Positions 1 through 10,896 of a stretch of 64,000 bases of DNA are shown piece by piece. The notes under the pieces are model-generated. The model did not search any database. It saw only the letters and a program-made list of their open reading frames with translations, and was not told where the DNA came from. Positions within the stretch are counted from its first letter, which is position 1, and every line of letters starts with the position of its first letter. The stretch spans positions 754,146 through 818,145 of the forward strand of contig CH002890.1 in NCBI GenBank assembly GCA_000149265.1. The letters are read 5' to 3'. This DNA is from Ciona savignyi. Taxonomy: Eukaryota; Chordata; Ascidiacea; Phlebobranchia; Cionidae. Position numbers and translations under genes: made by a program.

Positions 1-5
1 GAGAT

Positions 6-2612
6 TTAAATTTCGTTCGGATTTTCACCGAAGACCTCCACATTAGGTGAGAATCGAAGTTTCTCCACACCTACAGTGGCTTGTAACATCTCAACTAACA
101 TTTGTGAGTTGCTTTGCTTCACACAAGTACCACCACCAACATTACAAGTATAACCTTCAGGACAGCAATGGACGTGGTCACTGCAGCATACTGCCTGTAA
201 GTGAAAACGGTTCTCTATAAATTGCATATTCAAATAGGTAAGTAGATAGATTCACACAACCATAAGCATGTTGTTGGTTGTGTGGATATATATTTAAACA
301 GGCAGGAGACTTAAGAAGTTTCTCAGTTGCAAAAAGTTGCACATGTCTCTGTTGTAAGTGTCTCTGTTGTAAGTGCCACTGCTGTAAGTGTCTCTGTTGT
401 AAGTGTCTCTGTTGTAAGTGTCTCTGTTGTAAGTGTCTCTGTTGTAAGTGTCTCTGTTGTAAGTGTCTCTGTTGTAAGTGTCTCTGTTGTAAGTGTCACT
501 GCTGTAAGTGTCACTGCTGTAAGTGTGTCTGTTGTAAGTGTCTCTGTTGTAAGTGTCTCTGTTGTAATTGTTTCTGTTGTAAATATCTTTATTGTAAGTG
601 TCTCTGTTATAAGTGTATTTGATGAAAGTGTCTGAATAGAAAAGGTTTCAGATGTAAAATGTTTTATTTTAAGGAATAGGTTATCTAAATGAATTGATAA
701 TAAAGCAACTATGGTATATTAATACAATGTAAAGGGTGACTTACGTTAGGTTGTGGGCAGCAACCATATTGACCAGATGCAAGTTTACAGCAAGTGTTGC
801 CATCTGGACACTGTGACTGACCATCAGGACATACAACCATACCACTGTTTATCACCAATAAGTCTGATAAAAAAATTAAATATTTAAGATTTACAACTAA
901 AAAGGCACTATATCGCTGTAAATAAGAAATAAATTTTAAAACTGACTATATTCTCGGTGTGATAGTATAACAATGATAGCCTACTAAATAAATTAAAGAC
1001 ATGCAATTTTCAATTCAACATTTTTGTCGCAATTAAAAAATTATAAGCCGGCCTTATTTATTATTTACGTGAAATTAACCGACTCAGTGATAGTTTATGT
1101 AACAATGTCTTCCAGTAGTCGGATAGTTTCTACATAAACTATTGAAAATAATTTTTTTATGTTTGAACAATAGGTCATTCATTGTAGGATTCCAGAAATC
1201 CTACTTTTAAACGTTTCTGTGGCGAAAGAAATGGGCTTTAAATAAGCCAATTCTTTAACATAACTTCCTCTGGGGTGACTGGCGGAGATATGCCTGTGCT
1301 TTACACATGATGAAGTCAATTAACTTATGAGACATTCCAAGCTGGGTTTGTGGAAATTGGCAGGCAAAGTGACATGAACATCAAACCTGTGCTTAATGTT
1401 GAAACCTTCTGGTCACAGGTGGAGTTTGCTACATTACAGGTGTATCCATGTGGACAACAGTGCTTATCATCATGGCAGCACACAGCCTGGTAAATATGGA
1501 TGTAATCAAGTATTAATTTGATACTAAATAACATACCGGTTCAATTTAGATGGGCCATGCTGGAAATTTTCTCCAGTAACTAATTTATTGTGTTATATAT
1601 GAATATACACTATACAAACAACAACAATTTGTTTCTTATATTTAGTTCGGATTGAGTAGTAGTGTGGCTCATAAAACACAACTGTGGACAATTGACTAAA
1701 TGGATGAATAGTTTGGTATTTGTTACATGGGAGTTATTAGACTGGCAAACAACATATTATGGGAGAGTTCTCACATGGGTAACCATCACAGTCCATCAGA
1801 TAACCTCGTGCCCAACGTCAGGCAACTAAATCTGGAGCTATTGCAGTAAGTCTATATGATTAAGACTTTCCCTAAAATTTAGTAGAACCTATTAATTAAA
1901 TGGGTTCCGGCGATGCCAACAGCCACACAACAAATAAGAACAACTTCTTTACATTAAGATGAGGACAGCATCCGTATTGACCAGTGGATAACTTGCAACA
2001 AGTGCTACCACTGAAGCATTCCGATCGTCCATCCGGACACAAAATACCTGCGAAATTTAACCTTGATCAGAGCTTGCATGGGATATTGTGGGTTTGATTC
2101 CAGATTCCAGAATATGTGGTCAGTAGGATAAGAAGTTAACGTTGCAACATACTTTATTTAGTATTTTTATTGCAAACTAGCGTTTAAGACCTTAACAGCC
2201 AAAAAGTTTCAAGAATACAAAGAATAGTGAGACAGTAACGGTGCATTAATAAGTTTAACAAAAACTAAACCAAGGTGGAACCGGATTATCATATACAACA
2301 CACTGTAATGAATTTAGTAAGTTTAATGTCACTAGTGAGGACTTCATTTAACTAAATATCTTCCATAAAACATTATATAGTACTATTGCCATATGGATGC
2401 ACTTGTACAATTGATCCTTTTGAGATTGTATTCATAAGGTTGGTCAAAATAGAACACAATATAATTGTTTGCCTACCTTCTAGGTCCATGGATACATCAT
2501 CAGAACTTGGGCCAACAACTTCTTGCTGTATGACTTTATGGTAAATGCGATTGCAACGTGTCTGTGCCAAGCACATCAACACCACACAAGATATTAATAG
2601 AGTCCAGTTCAT
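6..2612 (-). CDS. Granulin (progranulin-like) precursor, two granulin domains, five coding exons
   Basis: Secreted cysteine-rich growth-factor precursor of the granulin family. Coding exons (minus): 2612-2477, 2047-1953, 1486-1387, 863-745, 194-6, giving 639 nt and 212 residues. All junctions are GT-AG and the phases fit (1,0,1,0). Residues 1-20 are a hydrophobic signal peptide. Each granulin domain is split over two exons: the first from C49 to about C101, the second from C122 to about C174. Both keep the 12-cysteine pattern (C, C, four CC pairs, C, C), with the signature halves GQYGCCP and HCCPxGYTCN. A short hydrophilic tail of about 38 residues follows. Vertebrate progranulin has seven and a half domains, so this is a short form as found in many invertebrates. 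The repeating phase-1/phase-0 exon pairs suggest that domains multiplied by duplication of an exon pair. The stop is at 6-8, so the 3' UTR lies outside the window. Family assignment is firm; cleavage and receptor are not visible. Confidence 0.93.
341..628. repeat. 15-bp minisatellite in granulin intron 4
   Basis: About 19 tandem copies of a 15-bp unit (plus strand TGTCTCTGTTGTAAG), decaying toward 560-628. It lies in the last intron of the granulin gene, about 150 bp from the acceptor of the final exon. On the gene's own strand each unit reads CTTACAACAGAGACA, which resembles the real acceptor CACTTACAG. Because 15 is a multiple of three it creates false open frames with a cysteine-lysine pattern. 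Confidence 0.95.
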
Positions 2613-2786
2613 ATCTATCGCTACCTCCTTTACTGCTGTGCAAGAAAATACTTGTAGCCGAATAAATAATGAGTGTTAAAATTGTTTTTTTTATATGTAT
2701 CTGATAATAAATTAATTCTATATTCCTTCTCCTTATACTATCCACCCTGAATTATATAGATTTTTTTTTGTAGTACAGTTTACACC

Positions 2787-2830
2787 AAGGGTGGGCAACC
2801 TGCGGCTCTTTTCGTCCTTCTGATACCTTT
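2787..2830 (+). mobile_element. Single hAT-like terminal sequence, truncated
   Basis: The sequence GGGTGGGCAACCTGCGGCTC matches the end type of the hAT elements at 34669 and 60247. I find no partner end downstream, so this is a broken remnant 5' of the granulin gene. Confidence 0.4.
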
Positions 2831-2976
2831 TATACAACTCGATTCTCCAAGCGAAAACCAATGGTTCCCTGGGTTAACATACCAAACTTTTATTTATGTT
2901 TACTGAGTAAGTGTGTACTCTTTTTAGATTTGTGTTATCTCATGGGTAATCGTCAGATTATCTTGCCCCTTATGCC

Positions 2977-3362
2977 CCAGTATGGAAAGTACGGCAGCTG
3001 CACACTCGAGTTTTTTCCCTGCGTCTTTGCACACTTGGGTAATTTCACACACGCTCGCGAGCTGGCAGTATAAACATCGTATAATTTCCAACAAACCTGT
3101 AAACCTACCTCTGGACCTTGGGTAATTTAATGTCAGTACGTTTTTTGTTACGTAGTACGTAGATAGATATGTTAGCTGATGAATATGATAGATTTAGTAT
3201 AGAATAATATGTTTGTTTAGGATTTTTACAAAATAGTAATAAAAAGGAGACTAAGTGCACACTTAAAGTGTGCACTCTTGGATGTTTGCACACTGCACAC
3301 TTAAATATTTTATGCGTGCACACTTGAGATCTCGGCGAAAAGTGACGTACTTTCCATATGGG
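2977..3362. mobile_element. 386-bp MITE with inverted ends and 8-bp target duplication
   Basis: The ends are inverted repeats: CCAGTATGGAAAGTACG on the left, and CCCATATGGAAAGTACG as the reverse complement of the right. The 8-bp CTTATGCC flanks both sides exactly (2969-2976 and 3363-3370). The interior repeats words such as GTGTGCAC and has no transposase. An 8-bp duplication is typical of hAT-type insertion, although these ends do not start with the usual CAG. Open frames across it are not genes. Confidence 0.85.
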
Positions 3363-3604
3363 CTTATGCCCAACTTGGATGACCAGATCTGTTGCAATGT
3401 TTAACAAAAGTGTGATACATAAAAATGTCAAAAGTTCGATCATACAACCCCTCATACAGAGGCTGCACTGGAAACTGCTAAACAAATCCAAAAGATAAAT
3501 GTACAAAAACTCTACTTATGCGTGAATACTAACAATTTATATTTTCGTTTCCATCATTCTGTGTCTAATATTTCTAGGTAAAAGAACTTTGGTAAGTTTT
3601 TAGT

Positions 3605-3720
3605 ATATGATTAAACGACCAATTAATCCTCTGGGTGGGGCGATGTTTGCTAATTGCCTTGTCCAAGGACACAACTGAGCCACCAGTTTTGATCCTAGAA
3701 TCATTCGCTTAAAAGACGAC
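3605..3720 (-). repeat. Degenerate tRNA-derived SINE fragment
   Basis: Contains TGCCTTGTCCAAGGACACAA followed by a decayed tRNA-like part, in the order of the full SINE at 22545-22858. Orientation is minus. Confidence 0.6.
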
Positions 3721-6510
3721 GTATTTTTTCAAAAAGCTATTCAGATGAACCTAGTATCACTACATAGGCCCAAAATACTATGCATAATATTTAATAACAT
3801 GCATTACTGGTACTGGTACATACCTAGCCAACTTACTTGAAAGACCTTTGTGAACGACTGTTGAACCTGAGATTGTTAAAAGAAAACGGATTTTCATTTT
3901 AGGGTTTTTTTTACTTTAACCTCGAAAGCCAGCGCCCATGAGTACTGGGTTGCGCTTTTATGCTTACTTTTTCAAAGCTTCTAACCTTGGACAATTTTTA
4001 TATTTTAATGCTTGGTTTAACAGCTGTTATAACCTATGTGTGTGTTTTTTTTACTAAATGTTTGCCGTTTTACCTGCCTTTTTAATTCAACCAGGCAATA
4101 TTCTTCATTACTGTAACGATCGAAGGATTAACTTATAATCTAATAATACTAGTTCAAGCTTTTCATATGAAGTAAATGCGACTTTAGTCAACTGTACAAC
4201 ATAATTTTGCCTAGCGCATTACTTTTGGTAAGGTCCATAGTTCACACACACTCCACCGTCAGGTTGTATGCAGAATATGTGTTCGTTTATACCGAATGAG
4301 CGAACGCTCGTTTGCTTGCTTAAACTCTGACTTGTCAGCTTGTTGGTCCAGTGTTAATCTTTGTCACGGAGCGAGATATAAATTCCCCCTAAAATAAACG
4401 TTACTAAACAACTTGCTGCATTATTAACTGTTAACACAAACCAGCGTAGATCGGAAACCACACAGCATGCCAGTCTATGTAGGCATACTGTTCAGCATAC
4501 ACAAAATTTGGTACTGAAAAATTAATAGCCTATGAATAAAGTTGTGGTTTACAATGTAATTACGTTAATGTGAATCGTCAGCTTATCACACAGTATTGAA
4601 AAAATGTAAACCGCCCAAAATATTTGCTCGGCCGACTGAACTAGCAGCTGATATCGATCCTAAAAATCTTTCGGTTGCCCATGCATAGGCTACCATCGAC
4701 CCTTTTTAATCAAACCGACCGGCAAAACAACCCGTTTAATAGTCGGAAATAAAACCCAAATTTTCTATCATCCGTGTTAATAACAAACCTGCGACTCGTA
4801 AACATTGCTTTCAAGCACTAAACCTCAAACAGGTCTTAAATCGCAACGTCCAAATCTGAATTATTTTGCCGTATGTGTACACGGTAAGGATTCGATTTTA
4901 ATAAGTAACACTTTAGCATGAATGATACATATCACGTAACGGTACCAGTCGAAGGAATGCAAACAATCATTGCCGGATATATACGCTGACTGGAAGGAAC
5001 CAATAGTCTATTTAAACACCTTGTTTCAAATACCACTAATATTATATATGTATCGCACCAATCATCTGTATCTGCTTAATGTATATTTATAAACAGAGGA
5101 TGTCCACCACTATTTTTAAATAAGGATGTGTATGTTATAGGTTTCTGCCTACAGAAACGACGATTTGAATGAAGAAGCTGCTTTATACAAGTTGTAGTCT
5201 AATAGTGTTGAAAAAGTTGTATTTTTTTAATTATGGTAGATTTTCGGGGTAAACCGGCATATATGTTTGGTATATACTTCATTTATTTTAAATACAAGGT
5301 AAAATTACGAAAATACGTGAAAAGGCGGTCGTGCTAATATTTAACACAATACCTAACAACTCCAAAAATTCGACTCAACTGTCTATTTTCATCATGTTGT
5401 TATGTGGAAAGCAAATTTAAATGAGCAGTTTGAGATTCGGGGGATATTTCGGTATAGGCTGTTCACTGGTTTACTTGGCCTTAAGTTTGGGGGATTTACC
5501 TGAAAACGGTTTTACGGGAAACGCTCGAGTTGGGTATAGCATTCTCGTATTTTTGTGTTTGCCTTAAAGTTATCTTTCGAATATTTTTTAGTGTTTATGT
5601 TGTTTCATATACGTGATGAAATCGTGTTATCGGCGTTCTTCGATTTTTATGATTTTCCCGAGACACAACACAGCTACTTAATTTTAGATGATTTGATGAT
5701 TGCCCGTGTTATAACGAGTGTCATTGTCCTAAACGTGGTATTAACCACGAGTATTCAGTGCAGCTCATGTATACTATTGGATAGTGATGTAATCTCGGCG
5801 TGAATATACGCAGGTAAGGTTATCATACAGAGAGTGGTCAGATTCCCTCATGGCATTCGCCAAAGTTTGGGCGGTCAGCTATGTGTTTCCTTGCAGTAAG
5901 AGTAATCTAGACCGATTAAACCGTCATTGGGTTTCGTCAGGTCAGTCAGCGCATTCGCCACACGTCAGGAAGTCCAGCGAAATGGGGGGGATCGCAACCA
6001 GCCGGTGCTGGTCGTTCAGTTTCCAACGCATGGTGGGCTTGTCAGTTAAATCGTTGTTGGAATGAAATGATTTATTTAATTTGACACCATTTGTTGTTTT
6101 ATATTATAAGCTGACAAATGAGAGTTTCCTTTCTTGTGATCCAAATTCCTACGAACAAAACCAACGCGAGACCATTTTTAGTTTATTTTTTGCTAAAAAA
6201 TAATTTAAATAATTAATTGCTCTTCTCTACAGTCTTCTACAGTCTACAGTTCTACACCATCGACAAATTGAGCAAGATTTTGCCAGATCGCAGACAAAAG
6301 TAAACCAATAATAGGTGTGAATGATTTAGTTTCTTCCTTCTTTTGTAAAATGAAATGACAGTCTTTAAATCATGGAAAAACAACAGTCGTTAAAGCACGT
6401 TGATTATCAACTAAAATAATTTATGTTTGGTATATAGTGTAAAGTTTTATTTTATTTCTATGTGGTGGATTCAAATTCCTTGCATTTTTGGACGCTGGCC
6501 GATTTTACGC
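3721..6510. other. Intergenic stretch, no gene recognised
   Basis: AT-rich sequence. The longest frames (around 5555-5803 and 5850-6065) show no family motif, no consistent splice context and no conserved-looking composition. I see no RNA gene or clear element here. Confidence 0.5.
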
Positions 6511-6514
6511 TATA

Positions 6515-6806
6515 GGATATATAGAATATTCCTGTTTATCCCCGTTAATGGGAAAACCAAGGCGGTTAACACACGGACAATCGTCAGATCACTTGCGCCC
6601 ACGGTCGGGTTAGCGGAGCTATTGCAGTGTGTTGTGTATGATAGACACGTTCCTTCAATTTGGGAGAACCCAATAATCCGCTGAGTTCAGGCAATGTCCG
6701 AAAAGTGCCTTGCCCAAGACACAACCGTCTAGCTAGCGACCAGTTTCACCCCTGCAACCTTTCGATTGAAAGGTGACGCATTTAACCGCCAGACTAACCG
6801 GCAGGA
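6515..6806 (-). repeat. tRNA-derived SINE, near full length
   Basis: Minus-strand copy. From the right it has a tRNA-like head (boxes degenerate, around 6740-6806), the conserved core with TTGTGTC/TTGGGCAAGGCACTT (here slightly mutated), and the tail containing TATCCCCGTTAATGGG. It abuts an LTR fragment at 6813. Confidence 0.8.
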
Positions 6807-6812
6807 CAATAA

Positions 6813-6967
6813 ATTATTGCTTTGTTTCGTTGATTATTTGATTGCCTGATTGTCTGTATATTTGGTTGTACCTTTTCGCTTTAAGTCAGTTTTGTAAGTA
6901 GTTGTTGTAAAGTTACCAGTTGTGCAGTTGGGAGTCGTGTGAAAGAGATTGTGCTGAAACGCTACAG
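6813..6967 (+). mobile_element. LTR fragment, plus orientation
   Basis: The sequence from TTGCTTTGTTTCGTTGATTA to TTGTGCTGAAACGCTACA matches, in inverse orientation, two parts of the minus-strand retroelement next to it: 7126-7198 and 8326-8344. It looks like the 3' part of a long terminal repeat, joined tail to tail with the next element's LTR. Confidence 0.65.
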
Positions 6968-7059
6968 TAGCAAGAAAGTGTTTGAAAAACAACAATTCGG
7001 CGATTCAAATGTATACTAAAAGATGACGTACACTAAAGATTGACGAAATAGATTGACAG

Positions 7060-8440
7060 ACATATCCTCGACCGCCACTAATGCAACTACACAACTGTAC
7101 AACTCACATCACTGTACATTACTACTCGCTTAAAGAAAAAGGTACAGCCAATAAATATACAGAAAATCAGGCAATCAAGTAATCAACGAAACAACGCAAT
7201 AACGTAAAATCGGCGAGCGTCCAAAAATGCAAAGAATTTAAACTCACCACATAAAAATAAAAAAACTTTACACACCCCTAACTCAAAACAATAACTTCCC
7301 TTCCAAAAAATGACACAAAATCGGCGGTCAAAGGTACGGCGGTCGCCTGGGCGTCCTTTCAAAACCCCCAAAAAGTGGCAATCCTTTTAAGTTCTCATTG
7401 TCTCGGCCAACCAGTATTAAACCGCCAGGTCCTGGTGCATTAAGAATTGCGAAATGTGACCACATTAATGTGCTCCTCTTTTCTGGAGGACAACAGTCTT
7501 TCAGGAGGAGATGCTGGTGATTGGGGATCAACATGCTTATCTATATATCTTAAGTTGCGGCTCTTCCCTATAGTCAGTACCTCGTCGTCAACGATCTCAT
7601 GGGCGTACTCCATCTCGGTTGCGACATGTTCACATAAAACATTTCCTATCGCCATTTCTCCAACCGAGTTCGTGTCCGGAGCCCGTTCCTCGGCTTTAGG
7701 GGACTTCTCGACCGTCTCTGCTATCTTACCGGGCACAAAGCCTTTGGCGTTAATGTTCGGGACAATGCGTGTGGGATTCTTTCCGACCTGGAATTCTTCT
7801 TGATAATTTCTTGACCTGATCCTTCCAATCCAGGTTGCCTGTTGTGAACCACTCGACGTAATTTATACGATAAATCTATTAGCCTACATTCTCATTATTT
7901 TCTGTTGCCGCATAGAACATTTACTTTGATCAACATGAACTTCTAAACCCGTATTTACGATCAAAGTTTCTAACCAATGATTTAAAATTCCATCGTTGCT
8001 GTTTTGGCAAAACAGATTGAATTAACAACGCATTTCCCGTATGCAACAAGTGAACTGTAAACCCATTTGCGCCTCATTTTGACCATCAAAATTCATTTTT
8101 ACGAACACGTCTGACCCGGACGGCTTGACCGACTGTCTACTATAACCAACTCTTGTCCTTGATGCGAGATCACCAAGCTTAGGGGGAAGATTCAGCTTCT
8201 TTCTTTAAGGCGTGTACGATATCCGTCTGAACCTTCTCGTCCAGCTGTAGTTCACCCAACTTCTTTAGCATCACTTCCATTAGTCTTTCCATATTTATTG
8301 GAAGGCCCAGCCAGGGACGCCAAAAATTGTAGCGTTTCAGCACAATTTATTTCAATGTTGCTCGGTGTATATACTCGACCTCTAGGCGAGCGTCCAAAAT
8401 GGCAAATCGGCGAGCGTCCAAAAATGGTAAGGAATTTCAT
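7060..8440 (-). mobile_element. Internally deleted LTR retrotransposon remnant (gypsy-like)
   Basis: Read on the minus strand this has the order expected of an LTR element: a partial 5' LTR (about 8440-8326) ending near GCTACA; a primer-binding-site-like sequence TGGCGTCCCTGGCTGGGC at 8322-8305; a start codon at 8292 opening a short gag-like frame that stops after about 37 residues; about 1 kb of decayed interior; a purine run GGAAGGGAAG near 7305; then a 3' LTR part with the shared word TTTTTGGACGCTCGCCGATT, also present in the 5' LTR part near 8400. I recognise no reverse transcriptase or integrase, so most of the coding region is gone. The PBS start (TGG) fits tRNA priming, but the tRNA is not assigned. 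Not functional. Confidence 0.65.
7440..7736 (-). pseudogene. Residual open frame inside the LTR remnant
   Basis: A 98-residue hydrophilic frame in the interior of the decayed retroelement. It is probably left over from its gag/pol coding region, but I cannot match it to a domain. The overlapping plus-strand frame (7447-7803) is antisense to the element and is not supported. Confidence 0.35.
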
Positions 8441-9265
8441 TCGAAAAGATCGTTTATGTTCTGCAGGTAGACCGTCGTCAAATTGAAACCAGCCTCTACT
8501 TAATGGTCATCGCCTAAACCCTATGAACTTGAATTGACCTACAACAGTAGCAACATCTCAACCATATTCAATACACTAATAGCTCCGGTAACCCGACAAA
8601 TAGTACAAGGTTATCGACGATTGAAATGCAAGTATTGAATTTGACAGACAGCTAACTTAACGGTTGTGTGGCCAAATGGTAAACGCTATTGATTAATATA
8701 CCGCGTTCTACATATAAAAATAAGATCGAAATGAATGCTGGTATATTATAAAATTTGAAACCTAACTCTTTGACTTAAAGAAGCGGTATACGTTTTTTTG
8801 GGAAACAAAAGTCGGTTTCAACGCCGACCTACATACAATTGTCCTTCTCAGAACTGCTTGCCAGAATTAGACAAAACCACTCTTTGAATAAAGCAACCGA
8901 GATAAATATAGAATTTGACCGATATGGCAATTTATTTACCTGTAAAACATAGGTTTACCTTGTAGCGTATGCACCGACAATGTGTTTGTAACAATACGTG
9001 GCACCAATATTTTAATGGATTTACCAAAATCTACATAGTATACAACACGGTGCAATAGCCCCCGTCAAGCTTCAACCCAACGGTGGGCAGATAACAATCC
9101 AAGGATTTCTTCCAGTGTTAGTACTTCCTTTTCGTTATAAATATGACATGGCCATTATAAACAACTAAGCATCAATTATATTTGTACTTACTGTAAGAAA
9201 GATGGGATCTTTACATCCAAGAGTCCTATTGGAATTATTTGCTGTCATATACTCATCATGTTTAC
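8441..9265. other. Intergenic stretch, no gene recognised
   Basis: AT-rich. A weak tRNA-like SINE trace (GTGTGGCCAAATGGTAAACGC) is at about 8657-8740. Nothing else is supported. Confidence 0.4.
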
Positions 9266-9270
9266 CCAGG

Positions 9271-10372
9271 GCAAGGTTTAAGAGCAGGGAGCAATGTATA
9301 ACAGCTGGGAGCAAGGTACAAGAGCAGGGAACAAGGGACAAGAGCAGGGAACAAGGTACAAGAGCTGGGGGCAAGGTACAAGAGAAGTGAGCAGGGGACA
9401 AGAGCAGGGAAAAGGGTATAAGGGCGGGGAACAAGGTACAAGAGCAGGAAGCAAGGTACAAGAGCAGGAAACAAGATAAAAGAGCAGGGAACAAGATAAA
9501 AGAGCAGGGAACAAAAGCAGGGAACAAGGTACAAGAGCAGGGAACAAGGTATAAGAGCAGGAAGCAGGGTAAAAGAGCAGGGAACAAGGAACAAAAGCAG
9601 GGAACAAGGTACAAGAGCAGGGAACAAGGGACAAGAGCAGGGAACAAGGAACAAGAGCAGGGAACAAGGGACAAGAGCAGGGAACAAGGGACAAGAGCAG
9701 GGAACAAGGTACAAGAGCTGGGGGCAAGGTACAAGAGCAGGGAACAAGGGACAAGAGCAGGGAACAAGGGACAAGAGCAGGGAACAAGGTAAAAGAGCAG
9801 GGAACAAGGTAAAAGAGCAGGGAACAAGGTAAAAGAGCTGGGAACAAGGTACAAGAGCTGGGGGCAAGGTACAAGAGCAGGGAACAAGGAACAAAAGCAG
9901 GGAAAAGGGTAAAAGAGCTGGGAACTAAGGTACAAGAGCTGGGGGCAAGGTACAAGAGCAGGGAACAAGGAACAAAAGCAGGGAAAAAGGTAAAAGAGCT
10001 GGGAACAAGGTACAAGAGCTGGGGGCAAGGTACAAGAGCAGGGAACAAGGAACAAAAGCAGGGAACAAGGTACAAGAGCAGGGAACAAGGGACAAGAGCA
10101 GGGAACAAGGGACAAGAGCAGGGAACAAGGGACAAGAGCAGGGAACAAGGAACAAAAGCAGGGAGCAAGGTACAAGAGCAGGGAACAAGGTAAAAGAGCA
10201 GGGAACAAGGTAAAAGAGCTGGGAACAAGGTACAAGAGCTGGGGGCAAGGTACAAGAGCAGGGAACAAGGTACAAGAGCAGGAAAAGGAACATGATACAA
10301 GAGCAGGAAAAAAGGTGTAAGAGTGGGGAACAAGGTACAAGAGAAGGGAACAAGGTATAAGAAGAGAAAAAG
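9271..10372. repeat. 20-bp minisatellite, about 55 copies
   Basis: Tandem array of a 20-bp unit, ACAAGAGCAGGGAACAAGGT, with frequent variants (GCTGGGGGC, AGCAGGGAACAAGGGAC). Neither the unit nor its common variants contain stop codons on the minus strand, so all three minus frames stay open for hundreds of codons and give Leu/Pro/Cys-rich false proteins. It lies about 500 bp downstream of the cytochrome c1 stop. Confidence 0.97.
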
Positions 10373-10821
10373 TTATTCAAGCAAGGAATTATAGAGTTTA
10401 ATATTTTGCAAGTATGTGGCAAACCGAATGAGGAATATAGCTGCTGAGCATCTTGGTCAGTAACACAAAGCTACATCAGTGATATCTTTAAAACTGTTGC
10501 CCTTGGGGCCAAACACCTACAGCAGTACAGCACCCTAACTAGTTTTCACAGTTTTACAACATTCCTTTCATCCTAAATAGTTTAAATTTCGTTAACCATA
10601 TTTCACATTAACTGAACTTATGCAAGTAAAACACCAATGCAATTAGTTAAATTGAACATTTATCATTGAACTGTTTGCGGGAACTTTAAAATTGAACAAT
10701 AATGTTGAGCCAATCAACAACACAACCGAGAGTTAAAACTCATTACATGCCAATAACTATTTGAATTCAAGTTAAATACCAATATTAAAATTTGTTTTTG
10801 AAGCACTGTGCATAACCGGTG

Positions 10822-10827
10822 TTTAAT
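10822..10827 (-). terminator. Likely polyadenylation signal of cytochrome c1 (ATTAAA)
   Basis: ATTAAA on the minus strand, about 70 nt after the cytochrome c1 stop codon. This is the commonest variant of AATAAA, and no AATAAA is closer. Confidence 0.5.
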
Positions 10828-10896
10828 TTGGCAAAAATAAGTTTCCAACAGGTTTTAAATATATTATAAATGATACCAAAAGCATATAATATCAAA

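Noticed and set aside
278-635. Cysteine-rich frame resembling a metallothionein, and a Val/Ser-rich frame
   Set aside because: Both are readings of a 15-bp minisatellite inside a granulin intron, on the opposite strand to the gene.
2861-3506. Frames of 70 and 133 residues
   Set aside because: They span the MITE at 2977-3362 and have no motif.
9271-10372. Possible CRISPR-like or spacer-repeat array
   Set aside because: Units are contiguous with no unique spacers, and the genome is animal.
9165-10422. Long Leu/Pro/Cys-rich proteins of up to 391 residues on the minus strand
   Set aside because: They are the stop-free translations of a 20-bp tandem repeat, open in three frames at once.
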